Source: Bacteroidota bacterium (lineage in GTDB: Bacteria > Bacteroidota > Bacteroidia > UKL13-3). Taken from it: a stretch of DNA of 64,000 nt. Positions 1 through 7,549 of the stretch are shown here, piece by piece (positions within the stretch are counted from its first letter, which is position 1; the number at the start of each line of letters is the position of its first letter). Under the pieces are notes generated by a model. That model searched no databases. It worked only from the letters and a program-made list of their open reading frames with translations, and had not been told where the DNA came from. The DNA is taken from assembly GCA_030680835.1 (NCBI GenBank), contig JAUXUD010000104.1, forward strand, positions 121,326 to 185,325, given 5' to 3'. A program made the position numbers and the translations under genes.

Positions 1-1
1 A

Positions 2-118
2 CTTACCGGAGAAGGGGTTCAATTGCAAAAAATAAAAATTTATGCACGAGGTAAAATGGCAGATGAAAACGAAAAACTATCGGCAAAAGAATGCCGCAGG
101 GTAGAAATAAGGTATTAA
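2..118 (+). CDS. C-terminal end of a probable OmpA-like protein (partial)
   Basis: The frame is open from the left edge of the window to a TAA at 116-118, giving 38 residues. The tail contains an ARGKMADENE segment and ends in a CRRVEIRY motif, which resembles the last helix and strand of peptidoglycan-binding OmpA domains, where an N/C-RRVE-I pattern closes the domain. If so, the protein is an outer-membrane or periplasmic protein that anchors to the cell wall. Too little is present to name a family with certainty. It converges on the response regulator gene, whose stop lies 6 bases away. Confidence 0.5.
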   Translation, partial: LTGEGVQLQKIKIYARGKMADENEKLSAKECRRVEIRY

Positions 119-124
119 AAAAGC

Positions 125-850
125 TTAACTCAGCGTCTTAATGCGCCCCAATAAGTTATCCCTGTAATTTCTGCCTATAGGAATTTGCTGATTGTTTACG
201 ATAACAAATTCACTGTTAATAACGGCAAGGTGATTTGTATTGATACAAAAGCCTCTGTGAATTCTCATAAAGCCAAAATCTTTTAATTGAGAATACAAGC
301 TTTCAAGGCTGATCCGAATTGGGAATTTCTGTTCCAGATTGGTGTGAATATTCATCATTTTGCCATCGGCTTCAAAATAGGTAATATCTTTGATATCAAC
401 CTTGTAATATTTATTTCCCAGTTTAATAAAAATACTTTCCAAAAGTATGCTCAGTTTTTCTTCCTCGCATATAATTGTTTGGTCCGTGGTAACAGCAACT
501 TCAATCGCAGCATATATATCTTCGGCAATAAAAGGCTTTATAAGATAGGTTCTTGGTTTTGTTTGTTTCGCTTCATTGATGGTTTCTTTGTCGGCATTGC
601 TGGTAAGATAGATAAATGGTATATGATATTTTTCATTGATCAATTTACCAATATCTATTCCCTCCTGTTTACCATTCAGATTAATGTCTAAAATTACTAG
701 ATCAACATCCTTACTTTTTAATGTTTCAATTGCCTCCACCTGATTCATTACAGGTTCATATGGATTATATCCTAAATCTTCCAACATCATTTTCAGATTA
801 TTGGCAATAATAAATTCATCTTCAACAATTAGAATCCTGAGACTTTGCAT
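125..850 (-). CDS. LytTR-family response regulator
   Basis: 241 residues. Residues 4-120 are a receiver domain with acidic pocket E10/D11, phosphoacceptor D55 in the LVILDINL strand, T83 and K105 in the LIKPF motif. Residues about 137-237 are a LytTR DNA-binding domain, with the typical FxRIHRGFCIN segment near its end. It lies 124 bases downstream of a TPR histidine kinase on the same strand, so the two very likely form a two-component pair. The inferred role is phosphorylation-dependent transcription control; the target genes are not visible. Confidence 0.93.
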   Translation of the reverse strand: MQSLRILIVEDEFIIANNLKMMLEDLGYNPYEPVMNQVEAIETLKSKDVDLVILDINLNGKQEGIDIGKLINEKYHIPFIYLTSNADKETINEAKQTKPRTYLIKPFIAEDIYAAIEVAVTTDQTIICEEEKLSILLESIFIKLGNKYYKVDIKDITYFEADGKMMNIHTNLEQKFPIRISLESLYSQLKDFGFMRIHRGFCINTNHLAVINSEFVIVNNQQIPIGRNYRDNLLGRIKTLS

Positions 851-974
851 TTTACTTTTAAGTATTCACCAACAAAACAAGTATAACCAATTTGAGTCAA
901 TTTTATCAGTTTATTTATTCAAGTTGTATCAAATCAAATTTTAATTAACAATAAATAAATTTAAAATACATTTC

Positions 975-2813
975 CTAATTTTTGAAATAAATCCCGCCAA
1001 ATGTAAAAATATATTTTAGTCCATTTGATGAATTTACCTTTTCAACTTTACCATCCAACTGTTTGCACAAACCTTTTATCAGAAGACTTCCAAGACCTTC
1101 CATTTTGCTATTTGGATTTTCGACAATGCCTGTACCATCATCACGATAAATAAATATAAATACGTTTTTTTCTTTCACCAGTTTCATTTCTATGAATCCC
1201 TGCGATTTATTTATAAACGCATATTTAAACGAGTTGCTAAGCAATTCATTCACAATCAGCGAAAAGGGAATTAACGTATCTACATTCATTTCAACATCAT
1301 CAAAATCTAATTTTTCTTGGATTGTAACTGATTTCCCTTTATACGTATTGAAAATAGTTTTATATAAATTCTCAAAATACTGTTGAACGCTAAAATGATC
1401 AAAATTTTCATGTTCATATAGATTTTTATGAACCAGGGCTATGCTTGTAATTCGTGATTTGGCATCTTTAAATATCTCTTGCATACGTTCATCTTTTATT
1501 TCACGTTGCTGTAAATCAAGGATTCCTGAAACCACAGAAAGATTGTTTTTTACGCGATGATGGATTTCTTTTAATAACATAGTCTTTTCATCATTTTGTT
1601 TTGATATAATAAAAGATGTTTTTTTGTAGATCAGATACGCCCTGTAAATAAGAAATACAATAATCAGCAATAAACCGATGGCAAGCAGTGAGTAATTTAT
1701 TATCAGTTTTTCCCGTTTCATTTCTTCCTGTTGCCGAAGTTCTGTTTGAAAAAGTTCTTTATCGTATTCCATTTTGGCCTGCATACGTCCGGCGTCCTTG
1801 TATTGCTTCTGACTCCTGATGCTATCGTTAATAATAGCAGAAAGTTCTGCATAATGCAGGGCCGAATCAATTTCTTTCAATGATTTATAATACTCTTTTA
1901 GCGCATCAGCCGACTGTATTCCTATAAATAATTGTTTGGCATTCATACCCAGTTGAAGCGATTCCTTTGCTCTTTTAATGGCTTCATTTGTTTTTCCTTT
2001 TTTTGCCAAAGCAAACGAAATAACCAGGGGCAATTGCGTTGATTTCAATTTGTGCTTTCTGTCAATGCTGTCGGCCTGCATTAAGTATTCCCAGGCTGTA
2101 TTTAGTTCTGTTTCGTAAAGCGCCCATCCCAGCGAAACCAAAGTATAAACAATTAATTGATGCGCCTGTAGTTTATAAAAATAAGGCAATACCATTTTAT
2201 AGTAATACAGAGAAGAGTCGGGATGACTGTTTCTGTATAAATTACCAAGATACCGGTACTTCATGGCGAGAGAAAGTGAGTCATTTTTGGATTTGTAATA
2301 ACCAATACACTCATGTGCCAATGAAATGGCCTCTTTATAATTCTCCATGGCATAATTAACAATAATCACCTTATCCAGAACCAGGTAATACACATCCCTG
2401 TCGGGTAAATTCCTGGCCTCATTCAGCAATGCCAGATATTGGTCCATGGTTGCCGAAGGATTTGTTCTTCTGGGCAATTCCAGCATTCCTACTTTTGCCC
2501 TTATGGACTCGGGCTTCAGCTTAAATTTCTCAAAAATCTTACTGGCTTTTGTATAATAACTGTCTATAGAATCAATCCGGTTAAAAAACAAAAGCATATC
2601 CGCAGCTTCCAGATAATATTTCGCTTCGAACAGTAAATTATTTTCACGTACCGATTGTATTATCCCTGCTTCAAATATTTTAAGTGCCTCTTCATTTTTA
2701 CTTTGTTTTGCCAATAATTTTCCTTTACGGAGATTTACCTCTAAATTCAGTTCATCCGCACTTGATATATTGATGCTGAGAATAAGAGATAGAAGTAAAA
2801 ATATTTTTTTCAT
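975..2813 (-). CDS. TPR-containing sensor histidine kinase (HisKA_2 type)
   Basis: 612 residues. An N-terminal signal peptide is followed by a long helical TPR-type sensor region (about 20-340) expected in the periplasm, one membrane segment near 372-392, then a HisKA_2 dimerisation domain with the EIHHRVKNNL phosphoacceptor motif near residue 415, and a HATPase_c domain with the N-box VNELLSNSFKYAF and a DDGTGI G-box. This layout is common in Bacteroidota, where the TPR region is thought to bind a protein or peptide ligand. The LytTR regulator directly downstream is the likely partner. The ligand is unknown. Confidence 0.92.
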   Translation of the reverse strand: MKKIFLLLSLILSINISSADELNLEVNLRKGKLLAKQSKNEEALKIFEAGIIQSVRENNLLFEAKYYLEAADMLLFFNRIDSIDSYYTKASKIFEKFKLKPESIRAKVGMLELPRRTNPSATMDQYLALLNEARNLPDRDVYYLVLDKVIIVNYAMENYKEAISLAHECIGYYKSKNDSLSLAMKYRYLGNLYRNSHPDSSLYYYKMVLPYFYKLQAHQLIVYTLVSLGWALYETELNTAWEYLMQADSIDRKHKLKSTQLPLVISFALAKKGKTNEAIKRAKESLQLGMNAKQLFIGIQSADALKEYYKSLKEIDSALHYAELSAIINDSIRSQKQYKDAGRMQAKMEYDKELFQTELRQQEEMKREKLIINYSLLAIGLLLIIVFLIYRAYLIYKKTSFIISKQNDEKTMLLKEIHHRVKNNLSVVSGILDLQQREIKDERMQEIFKDAKSRITSIALVHKNLYEHENFDHFSVQQYFENLYKTIFNTYKGKSVTIQEKLDFDDVEMNVDTLIPFSLIVNELLSNSFKYAFINKSQGFIEMKLVKEKNVFIFIYRDDGTGIVENPNSKMEGLGSLLIKGLCKQLDGKVEKVNSSNGLKYIFTFGGIYFKN

Positions 2814-3191
2814 AAGCAGCTTATTTTAATCAATTCCTGAAAGCAATCTAAATAAAATTATCCTCTTTGAAAACAGATTTCTCATTTGAATACAAAATAA
2901 AAAATTCGATTTAAATACAGATTTTGGTTCATATCCGGTCTTTTTAATATGTTGATTACTTAACTTTTTTATATGTTAATAAGCTAAATTTAGTGATTAT
3001 TAGCGTTTTAACCCGATTTTAAAACATGCTGCAATCCCAATAAAACAAGGCTTTAAGGCGCATTTAGCAAAATGTAAGCCTCTAAATATGAACTAATTGC
3101 CATACATGCTTCAATTAACTGTGCATTAGCCTAACTAATTATTAATCAACTTTGTAGCGAAACGGGGATTCTTTTTCCACAAAAGAATAGG
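2814..3191. other. Divergent intergenic region, 378 bases
   Basis: AT-rich spacer between the leftward kinase gene and the rightward glucosaminidase gene. A partial Bacteroidota -7 like element (CAACTTTG, about 3149-3157) precedes the glucosaminidase gene. No coding frame, RNA gene or strong repeat was recognised here. Confidence 0.4.
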
Positions 3192-3779
3192 ATGGCAACC
3201 GAAGCAACATATCGCAATTTTTCAAATCCTGATTTATTTGAGTATTTTAAAATCACGATTTTGAAACATGCAAAACAACTCATTGTTCCTGCAGTGATTT
3301 GTTGCACATGGACATTTGATGCAAATGCCCAGTATCCTACAGTGCAATCATATATTGAACACTATGCACCATTGGTCAAAAAGCTTTCTTCAAAAACCGG
3401 AATACCGGCAAGCATCATTATGGGAATTGCCATTATTGAATCAGGATATGGAAACAGCAAGAATTGTATCTTGTTAAAAAACCATTTTGGAATTGTTGGT
3501 AAAAATAATTTTGCAGATAAGCATCCCAAATATTATTCCATTTACAAAAGTTACCGGAGTGATGAAGCATCCTTCAATCATTTTTGCCAGGTTATTCAGC
3601 GTAAAAAATATTATTCAGCACTTAAAGGCAAAACCGATTATAAAGCCTGGCTTCAAAAAATAAATGCAGGTAATTACTCCTGCGCAAAAATGGTTTGGGT
3701 AAACCGTATTACCCTTGCTATCCAAACCCATCACTTATATAAAATGGATACGGTTACTGCCTTATTTGCCTGGAGGTAG
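3192..3779 (+). CDS. Secreted glucosaminidase-domain peptidoglycan hydrolase
   Basis: 195 residues. A membrane-exported N-terminus ends in an ANA-Q cleavage-like site near residue 46. Residues about 52-185 match the FlgJ/LytG-type glucosaminidase fold: the helix GIPASIIMGIAIIESGYG contains the expected catalytic Glu (E83), followed by an NHFGIVGKN segment equivalent to the family NLFGIK motif, and the YRSDEASFNHF repeat helix. It would cleave the N-acetylglucosaminyl bond in peptidoglycan. The chosen ATG gives an unusually long n-region before the hydrophobic core, but no later in-frame ATG precedes the core. It converges on the next gene with 11 bases between stops. Confidence 0.85.
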   Translation: MATEATYRNFSNPDLFEYFKITILKHAKQLIVPAVICCTWTFDANAQYPTVQSYIEHYAPLVKKLSSKTGIPASIIMGIAIIESGYGNSKNCILLKNHFGIVGKNNFADKHPKYYSIYKSYRSDEASFNHFCQVIQRKKYYSALKGKTDYKAWLQKINAGNYSCAKMVWVNRITLAIQTHHLYKMDTVTALFAWR

Positions 3780-3790
3780 GTAAATCAACT

Positions 3791-4408
3791 TCATTCATTA
3801 AAACTAATATTATTATCCAATGCGTATTTAACCAGACCAATCAAATTTTTTGCGCCGGTTTTTTTCATGATACTTTTTCTGTGGGTTTCTATGGTGTAAA
3901 CACTCAAAGTAAGTTTTTCGGCTACTTGCTGATTACTGTGTTCACTTATAATCAACTTAAATACATCCAGTTCCCTTGGTGTTAAAAAAATTGCATTATT
4001 TATATCCGTATCCACTTCAGTCAAAGGAAAACATTTCTCATTATTCAACACTCTCTGAATCGTTTCCAGCAACTCAATTCTTCCGGTATTTTTAAATAAA
4101 TATGCATCTGCTCCATAATTTTTTGCATCCATGATATATCTTTTATCATGATGCATTGAAAGAAGGATAAATTTTACAGGAATTTTTGACTTTAAACTTT
4201 GGATAATCTGCAAGCCATTTTTGTCCGGCATTTTCAAATCAATAATGGCTACATCAGGATTCAAATTGAGTATTTCATCCATTGCCTTTTGTCCATTTGT
4301 TGCGGAGCCGATAATATAAATACCCGGTTCGTTTTTTAACATGAGCGCAATTCCATCAATAATAATCTGATGATCATCTGCAATATATACATATATTTTA
4401 TCGCGCAT
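3791..4408 (-). CDS. NarL/FixJ-family response regulator
   Basis: 205 residues. Receiver domain with D11/D12 and phosphoacceptor D57 (AIIDLKMPD), then a LuxR-type helix-turn-helix at about 142-200 containing LTPRELDVFKLI and the recognition helix SVYTIETHRKSIMKKTGAKN. Its start lies 2 bases after the stop of the upstream HisKA_3 kinase, so the two are co-transcribed and probably a cognate pair. The operon also includes the 7-TM protein gene upstream. Confidence 0.95.
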   Translation of the reverse strand: MRDKIYVYIADDHQIIIDGIALMLKNEPGIYIIGSATNGQKAMDEILNLNPDVAIIDLKMPDKNGLQIIQSLKSKIPVKFILLSMHHDKRYIMDAKNYGADAYLFKNTGRIELLETIQRVLNNEKCFPLTEVDTDINNAIFLTPRELDVFKLIISEHSNQQVAEKLTLSVYTIETHRKSIMKKTGAKNLIGLVKYALDNNISFNE

Positions 4409-4410
4409 TT

Positions 4411-5244
4411 TTATTCGGATTTACTTAAGGGTAATTCAGCAATAATTACGGTACCATGATCAGTTGATTCAATATTGAGACGGCCATTGTATATTTCAAG
4501 GCGGCTGCGTATATTGGTAAGGCCTATCCCATCCCCCAATATCTTTTCATCAAAGCCCTTGCCATTGTCTTCAGCAATAATCTGGATGATATTATCTGAA
4601 CAGATGACCTGTGCGGAAGCTTCTGTGGCCTGTGAATGCTTCTGGATATTGTTTAGCAATTCAGAAACAATCCGGTAAATTACCTGCATATAACGGCTAA
4701 ATTTTTCTTCATCAGGTTCAATATATAATTTGAACCGACAGTTGCCTTTATTATTTAAATGAGCCACCAGTTCGGTGAGTACCATCACGAGCCCTTTGTT
4801 TGTGAGAAAGGAAGGCTTTAAATTTTGAGAGATTTCACGAAGCTCCAAAATACTTTCATTCATTCCTTCCGCAACTTTCGAAAGCAAGCTCACCCCACCT
4901 TGCGATACGGGATGAGGTTCTGATGAAATTTTATCCAGATTCTTGTGTGAATTTGAATAATAATCGATCAGGTATTCTACACTCATTTTGAGCCCTGATA
5001 ATTTTACCCCAATTCCATCATGTAATTCCTCGGCCAGCCGGTGCCTTTCCTTTTCCTCCCCTTCAATTAAAGCCAGGAAAAGTGCTTCCTGTTTTTTTAT
5101 TTCCTGTTCATTTAACTGTAATTTAAATCGGTTAACTTTCATCTGGTGCAGGTATACATAAATTAAAAGAAATACCAGCAGCAGGAAAACAAAGAGCGTT
5201 CCGCCAATATAAAACTGGATCAATATGTTTTCCGTTTTGGGCAT
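4411..5244 (-). CDS. HisKA_3-family sensor histidine kinase
   Basis: 277 residues. One N-terminal membrane segment (about 12-32), a short coiled linker, a HisKA_3 domain with phosphoacceptor H75 in the ERHRLAEELHDGIG motif, and a HATPase_c domain with VSELLNNIQKHSQA, EDNGKGFD and GIGLTNIRSRLE boxes. It has essentially no extracytoplasmic sensor domain, which suggests sensing through a partner. Its first 25 bases overlap the end of the upstream 7-TM protein gene, and the response regulator follows after 2 bases. Confidence 0.95.
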   Translation of the reverse strand: MPKTENILIQFYIGGTLFVFLLLVFLLIYVYLHQMKVNRFKLQLNEQEIKKQEALFLALIEGEEKERHRLAEELHDGIGVKLSGLKMSVEYLIDYYSNSHKNLDKISSEPHPVSQGGVSLLSKVAEGMNESILELREISQNLKPSFLTNKGLVMVLTELVAHLNNKGNCRFKLYIEPDEEKFSRYMQVIYRIVSELLNNIQKHSQATEASAQVICSDNIIQIIAEDNGKGFDEKILGDGIGLTNIRSRLEIYNGRLNIESTDHGTVIIAELPLSKSE

Positions 5245-5873
5245 GTAAAGGATATTGCAAACAAAATATTGGTAAATATATTAATTACCGCGTGAATATT
5301 TAAACCTAATTTTGCCATATCTGAATGATTGCTGAGAAAAAAATTATAAAGCATAAAGAAAGGTTCGTTTATGGCAAAATAAAACAACACCCCTGTACTT
5401 AGCCAGAACATGGATTGTTTCCAAACAACCTGATCGAAGCTTTCCTTAAAAAAAAGGTAATAATACATTAGAGCCAGCAACACCAATACCATACATTCAA
5501 AACTCCTGGCAACAGTGTTAGGCAGCCAAATTCCGTTTATCCAGATTGCATCAATCCCTGCAATAATAATAAAGGTAAAAAGTGTAATGACAGGAAAATA
5601 CTTTAATCTGTTTCGATCCTTAAAATAAACATAATACATATACCCGAATGCAATAAATTCAATAAGGGTATATAAATGCAATAAGGGCATGTTATTATGT
5701 TGCCCCCGATGTATTATTTTTACTGATATTATTTCAACAAATGCTGATAAAATAAAAAACCAGGTCAACCATTTAAAAGGAGTATTTATTCTTTTATAAA
5801 ACAACAAGCCTGCAATGATTGGGATCAATACACTGGCCTGTGAAATTTTAATCAATATTGAACTTATAAGCAT
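5220..5873 (-). CDS. Seven-TM integral membrane protein of unknown function, linked to a two-component system
   Basis: 217 residues with about seven hydrophobic helices and very short loops, ending in a basic CPKRKTY tail. I do not recognise a named family. Its 3' end overlaps the histidine kinase gene by 25 bases, which implies translational coupling. Because the kinase has only one membrane segment and no periplasmic domain, an inferred role is a membrane sensor or accessory subunit for that kinase. No catalytic motif was seen. Confidence 0.8.
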   Translation of the reverse strand: MLISSILIKISQASVLIPIIAGLLFYKRINTPFKWLTWFFILSAFVEIISVKIIHRGQHNNMPLLHLYTLIEFIAFGYMYYVYFKDRNRLKYFPVITLFTFIIIAGIDAIWINGIWLPNTVARSFECMVLVLLALMYYYLFFKESFDQVVWKQSMFWLSTGVLFYFAINEPFFMLYNFFLSNHSDMAKLGLNIHAVINIFTNILFAISFTCPKRKTY

Positions 5874-5905
5874 CGAATTTTACTTTATTGGTAAACATGT
5901 ATTAT

Positions 5906-6274
5906 CTAAGGTCTTTCAAAAATCTGTGATTTTCTTTCAGGGGAACCTGGAGCCGGAAGCAATGGACTGTTGGCCTGATCGCATACCATCGGGCAAGGGG
6001 CGGCAAAATCATATATAAGCGGATCGGTTCCACTAATAATATCATTTCCATCCTGATTTGAATCGGTGGGCACAGCCAGGAGCGTCATTTCGTAGCCTCC
6101 GCCGGTAACGGATTTTAAACCTGCATAAAATCTGATAAAGCCATCAGAGGCATTTACCAATGTGGCAATGTCAATTTTGTCGAATCGCCAGGCTAATGGA
6201 ACACTAATTTGTGTAATACCGGCATCCCTGAAATTGTCAGTCAGGCTTGTTGCATCTGCTTTTGAAATAATCAT
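5906..6274 (-). CDS. Small hypothetical protein with C-terminal CPxxCD motif
   Basis: 122 residues, no signal peptide. It begins MIISKADATSLTDNF, has a basic/hydrophobic middle, a DSNQDGND acidic turn and a CPMVCD motif near the end. It resembles the mature part of the lipoprotein encoded at 6833-7411, which begins its conserved part MIVNTEDAIALNANY, shares an AGIT segment and also carries CPPMCD. The two therefore look like paralogues, one cytosolic and one lipid-anchored. Function unknown; the paired cysteines could bind metal or form a disulfide, but this is not shown. Confidence 0.65.
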   Translation of the reverse strand: MIISKADATSLTDNFRDAGITQISVPLAWRFDKIDIATLVNASDGFIRFYAGLKSVTGGGYEMTLLAVPTDSNQDGNDIISGTDPLIYDFAAPCPMVCDQANSPLLPAPGSPERKSQIFERP

Positions 6275-6457
6275 GGTGTTAATTAATTAGGTGATTTATA
6301 ATAAATAAAACAGATGCAATATAGGAGCTGGTAAATTATAATCATATACCCACCAGTTTGTATTTTTTATATAAAAACCCTTAAAAAATACCCAATAATG
6401 GGTATTGTATGAACTCATTTTTCCTCAGACATTTGAATTTTAAAAATCCATGAAATG

Positions 6458-6723
6458 ATGTCGACCCCAAAACAACCTGTGAAATTAAGCCTTTTGGTAA
6501 GGCAAGGACGCAATTCCGGTTGGCCTGAATTGCGTCCGGAATTACCCCAACTCCGCTACTTAGCCTATAAGGCCGGTACTATGGCTTTAAACCTGTTACC
6601 CAAAAAATTGATTACAACAAAGTCTCTTATTATACCGTAAGAGTCAAAAAAGACAGTTGCATTGAATTGTATATGCAACTGTCAATCAATTTTGTATCAT
6701 TATGCATTCCACAGAGTCTGTAA
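6458..6723 (+). pseudogene. Possible frameshifted small gene or remnant
   Basis: A frame opens at the ATG at 6458 and reads plausibly to about 6573 (…QLRYLAYKAG). A different frame then continues from 6571 to a TAA at 6721-6723 (GRYYGFKPVTQ… TVRVKKDSCIELYM). The second half looks like protein but has no start of its own, as an in-frame TAA lies directly before it. A single indel near 6573 would join them into about 88 residues. No family was recognised. It could equally be non-coding, since an inverted repeat lies inside it. Confidence 0.25.
6506..6544. repeat. Nested inverted repeat
   Basis: GGACGCAATTC at 6506-6516 is perfectly inverted as GAATTGCGTCC at 6527-6537 (11-base arms, 10-base spacer). 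In addition AATTCCGG at 6513-6520 is inverted as CCGGAATT at 6537-6544, so two mutually exclusive hairpins can form. Confidence 0.6.
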
Positions 6724-6832
6724 ATTGTGTTGCATAAATTTTTAGAATTGTACTTATAAAAACTGAGCAGGAAATTAATTAACAAATCTAAATTTTTATT
6801 AACTTGCCTATACAAACCAAACCCAAAATTTT

Positions 6833-7411
6833 ATGAAAACTTACAAACTAACCCTTTTGTACATTTGCTTTTTTGCAGGTGTATTGTTTCTTTGCCCAGG
6901 TTGCGAAACCAATCAAACCAATAGTTCAGCAACCTGTGATTGCGATCAGATGACGCTTTCCAATAACGAAGAAGACGGTATGATTGTGAATACCGAAGAT
7001 GCCATCGCATTGAATGCAAATTATGTGAATTACCTGAGTACATTGTACACCAACGCAGGTATTACTTCTAACCCATCCGATTTTGTAAAGGGGGGCCGTA
7101 TTAAAAAAGCAGATCTGATTGCCATTATTAACAGTTTGCCTGCAGACCAGGTATACATGAATTTCGGCTTTGGAAGGGCTGATGCGACCCTTGAAACTCC
7201 CGGTTCAACTCCTTATGCCAAGACCTATGTGTTATTCTATGGCGGAGATTTAAACCCCTGCAATAATTCTGATATTACAAGCGGACAAATGTTAATATAC
7301 CGGAATGGATATGAAGGTGGATTCTGCCCTCCAATGTGTGATACGGGTGCGTATACACCAACTTTCGATGGTAGTGGCATAATCGATTCAAGTATACGAA
7401 TCGTTAAATAG
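6833..7411 (+). CDS. Lipoprotein with CPxMCD motif, function unknown
   Basis: 192 residues. A signal peptide with a lipobox (LCPGC, Cys about residue 24) indicates lipid anchoring. The mature part is Cys-rich near the N-terminus (CDCD), then has a domain starting MIVNTEDAIALNANY with AGIT and a C-terminal CPPMCD motif. It appears homologous to the protein at 5906-6274, which lacks the signal peptide. I do not recognise a named family. It converges on the adenylate cyclase gene, with a strong hairpin between them. Confidence 0.8.
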   Translation: MKTYKLTLLYICFFAGVLFLCPGCETNQTNSSATCDCDQMTLSNNEEDGMIVNTEDAIALNANYVNYLSTLYTNAGITSNPSDFVKGGRIKKADLIAIINSLPADQVYMNFGFGRADATLETPGSTPYAKTYVLFYGGDLNPCNNSDITSGQMLIYRNGYEGGFCPPMCDTGAYTPTFDGSGIIDSSIRIVK

Positions 7412-7431
7412 TGCAAATAAGTTGCTGCACC

Positions 7432-7476
7432 AGGCAGGCTCAGGATGGCTTTATCAAGTTTATTCTGAGCCTGCCT
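7432..7476. terminator. Long hairpin between convergent genes
   Basis: AGGCAGGCTCAG (7432-7443) and its exact inverse CTGAGCCTGCCT (7465-7476) form a 12-bp stem with a 21-base loop, placed just after the lipoprotein stop and before the cyclase stop. It has no long T-tract on either side, so it may act as a bidirectional terminator or an mRNA 3' end protector. Confidence 0.6.
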
Positions 7477-7549
7477 AAATCTAAAGAACGGTTCCAATAA
7501 CTTAAACATTCCATCCAAACGCTCTCCCAAAGGCCCTATGCCCTTTGCC

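Larger units (their letters stand above)
6275..6832. other. 558-base region without an intact gene
   Basis: Lies between two paralogous small-protein genes, which point away from each other. It contains the possible frameshifted remnant at 6458-6723 and the nested inverted repeat at 6506-6544, described separately. The first 180 bases and last 110 bases are AT-rich and look like promoter-bearing spacers; no clear TAnnTTTG box was found. Confidence 0.4.

Noticed and set aside
287..691. 134-codon frame opposite the LytTR regulator gene
   Set aside because: Lies inside a gene with intact receiver motifs on the other strand; composition is that of a shadow frame.
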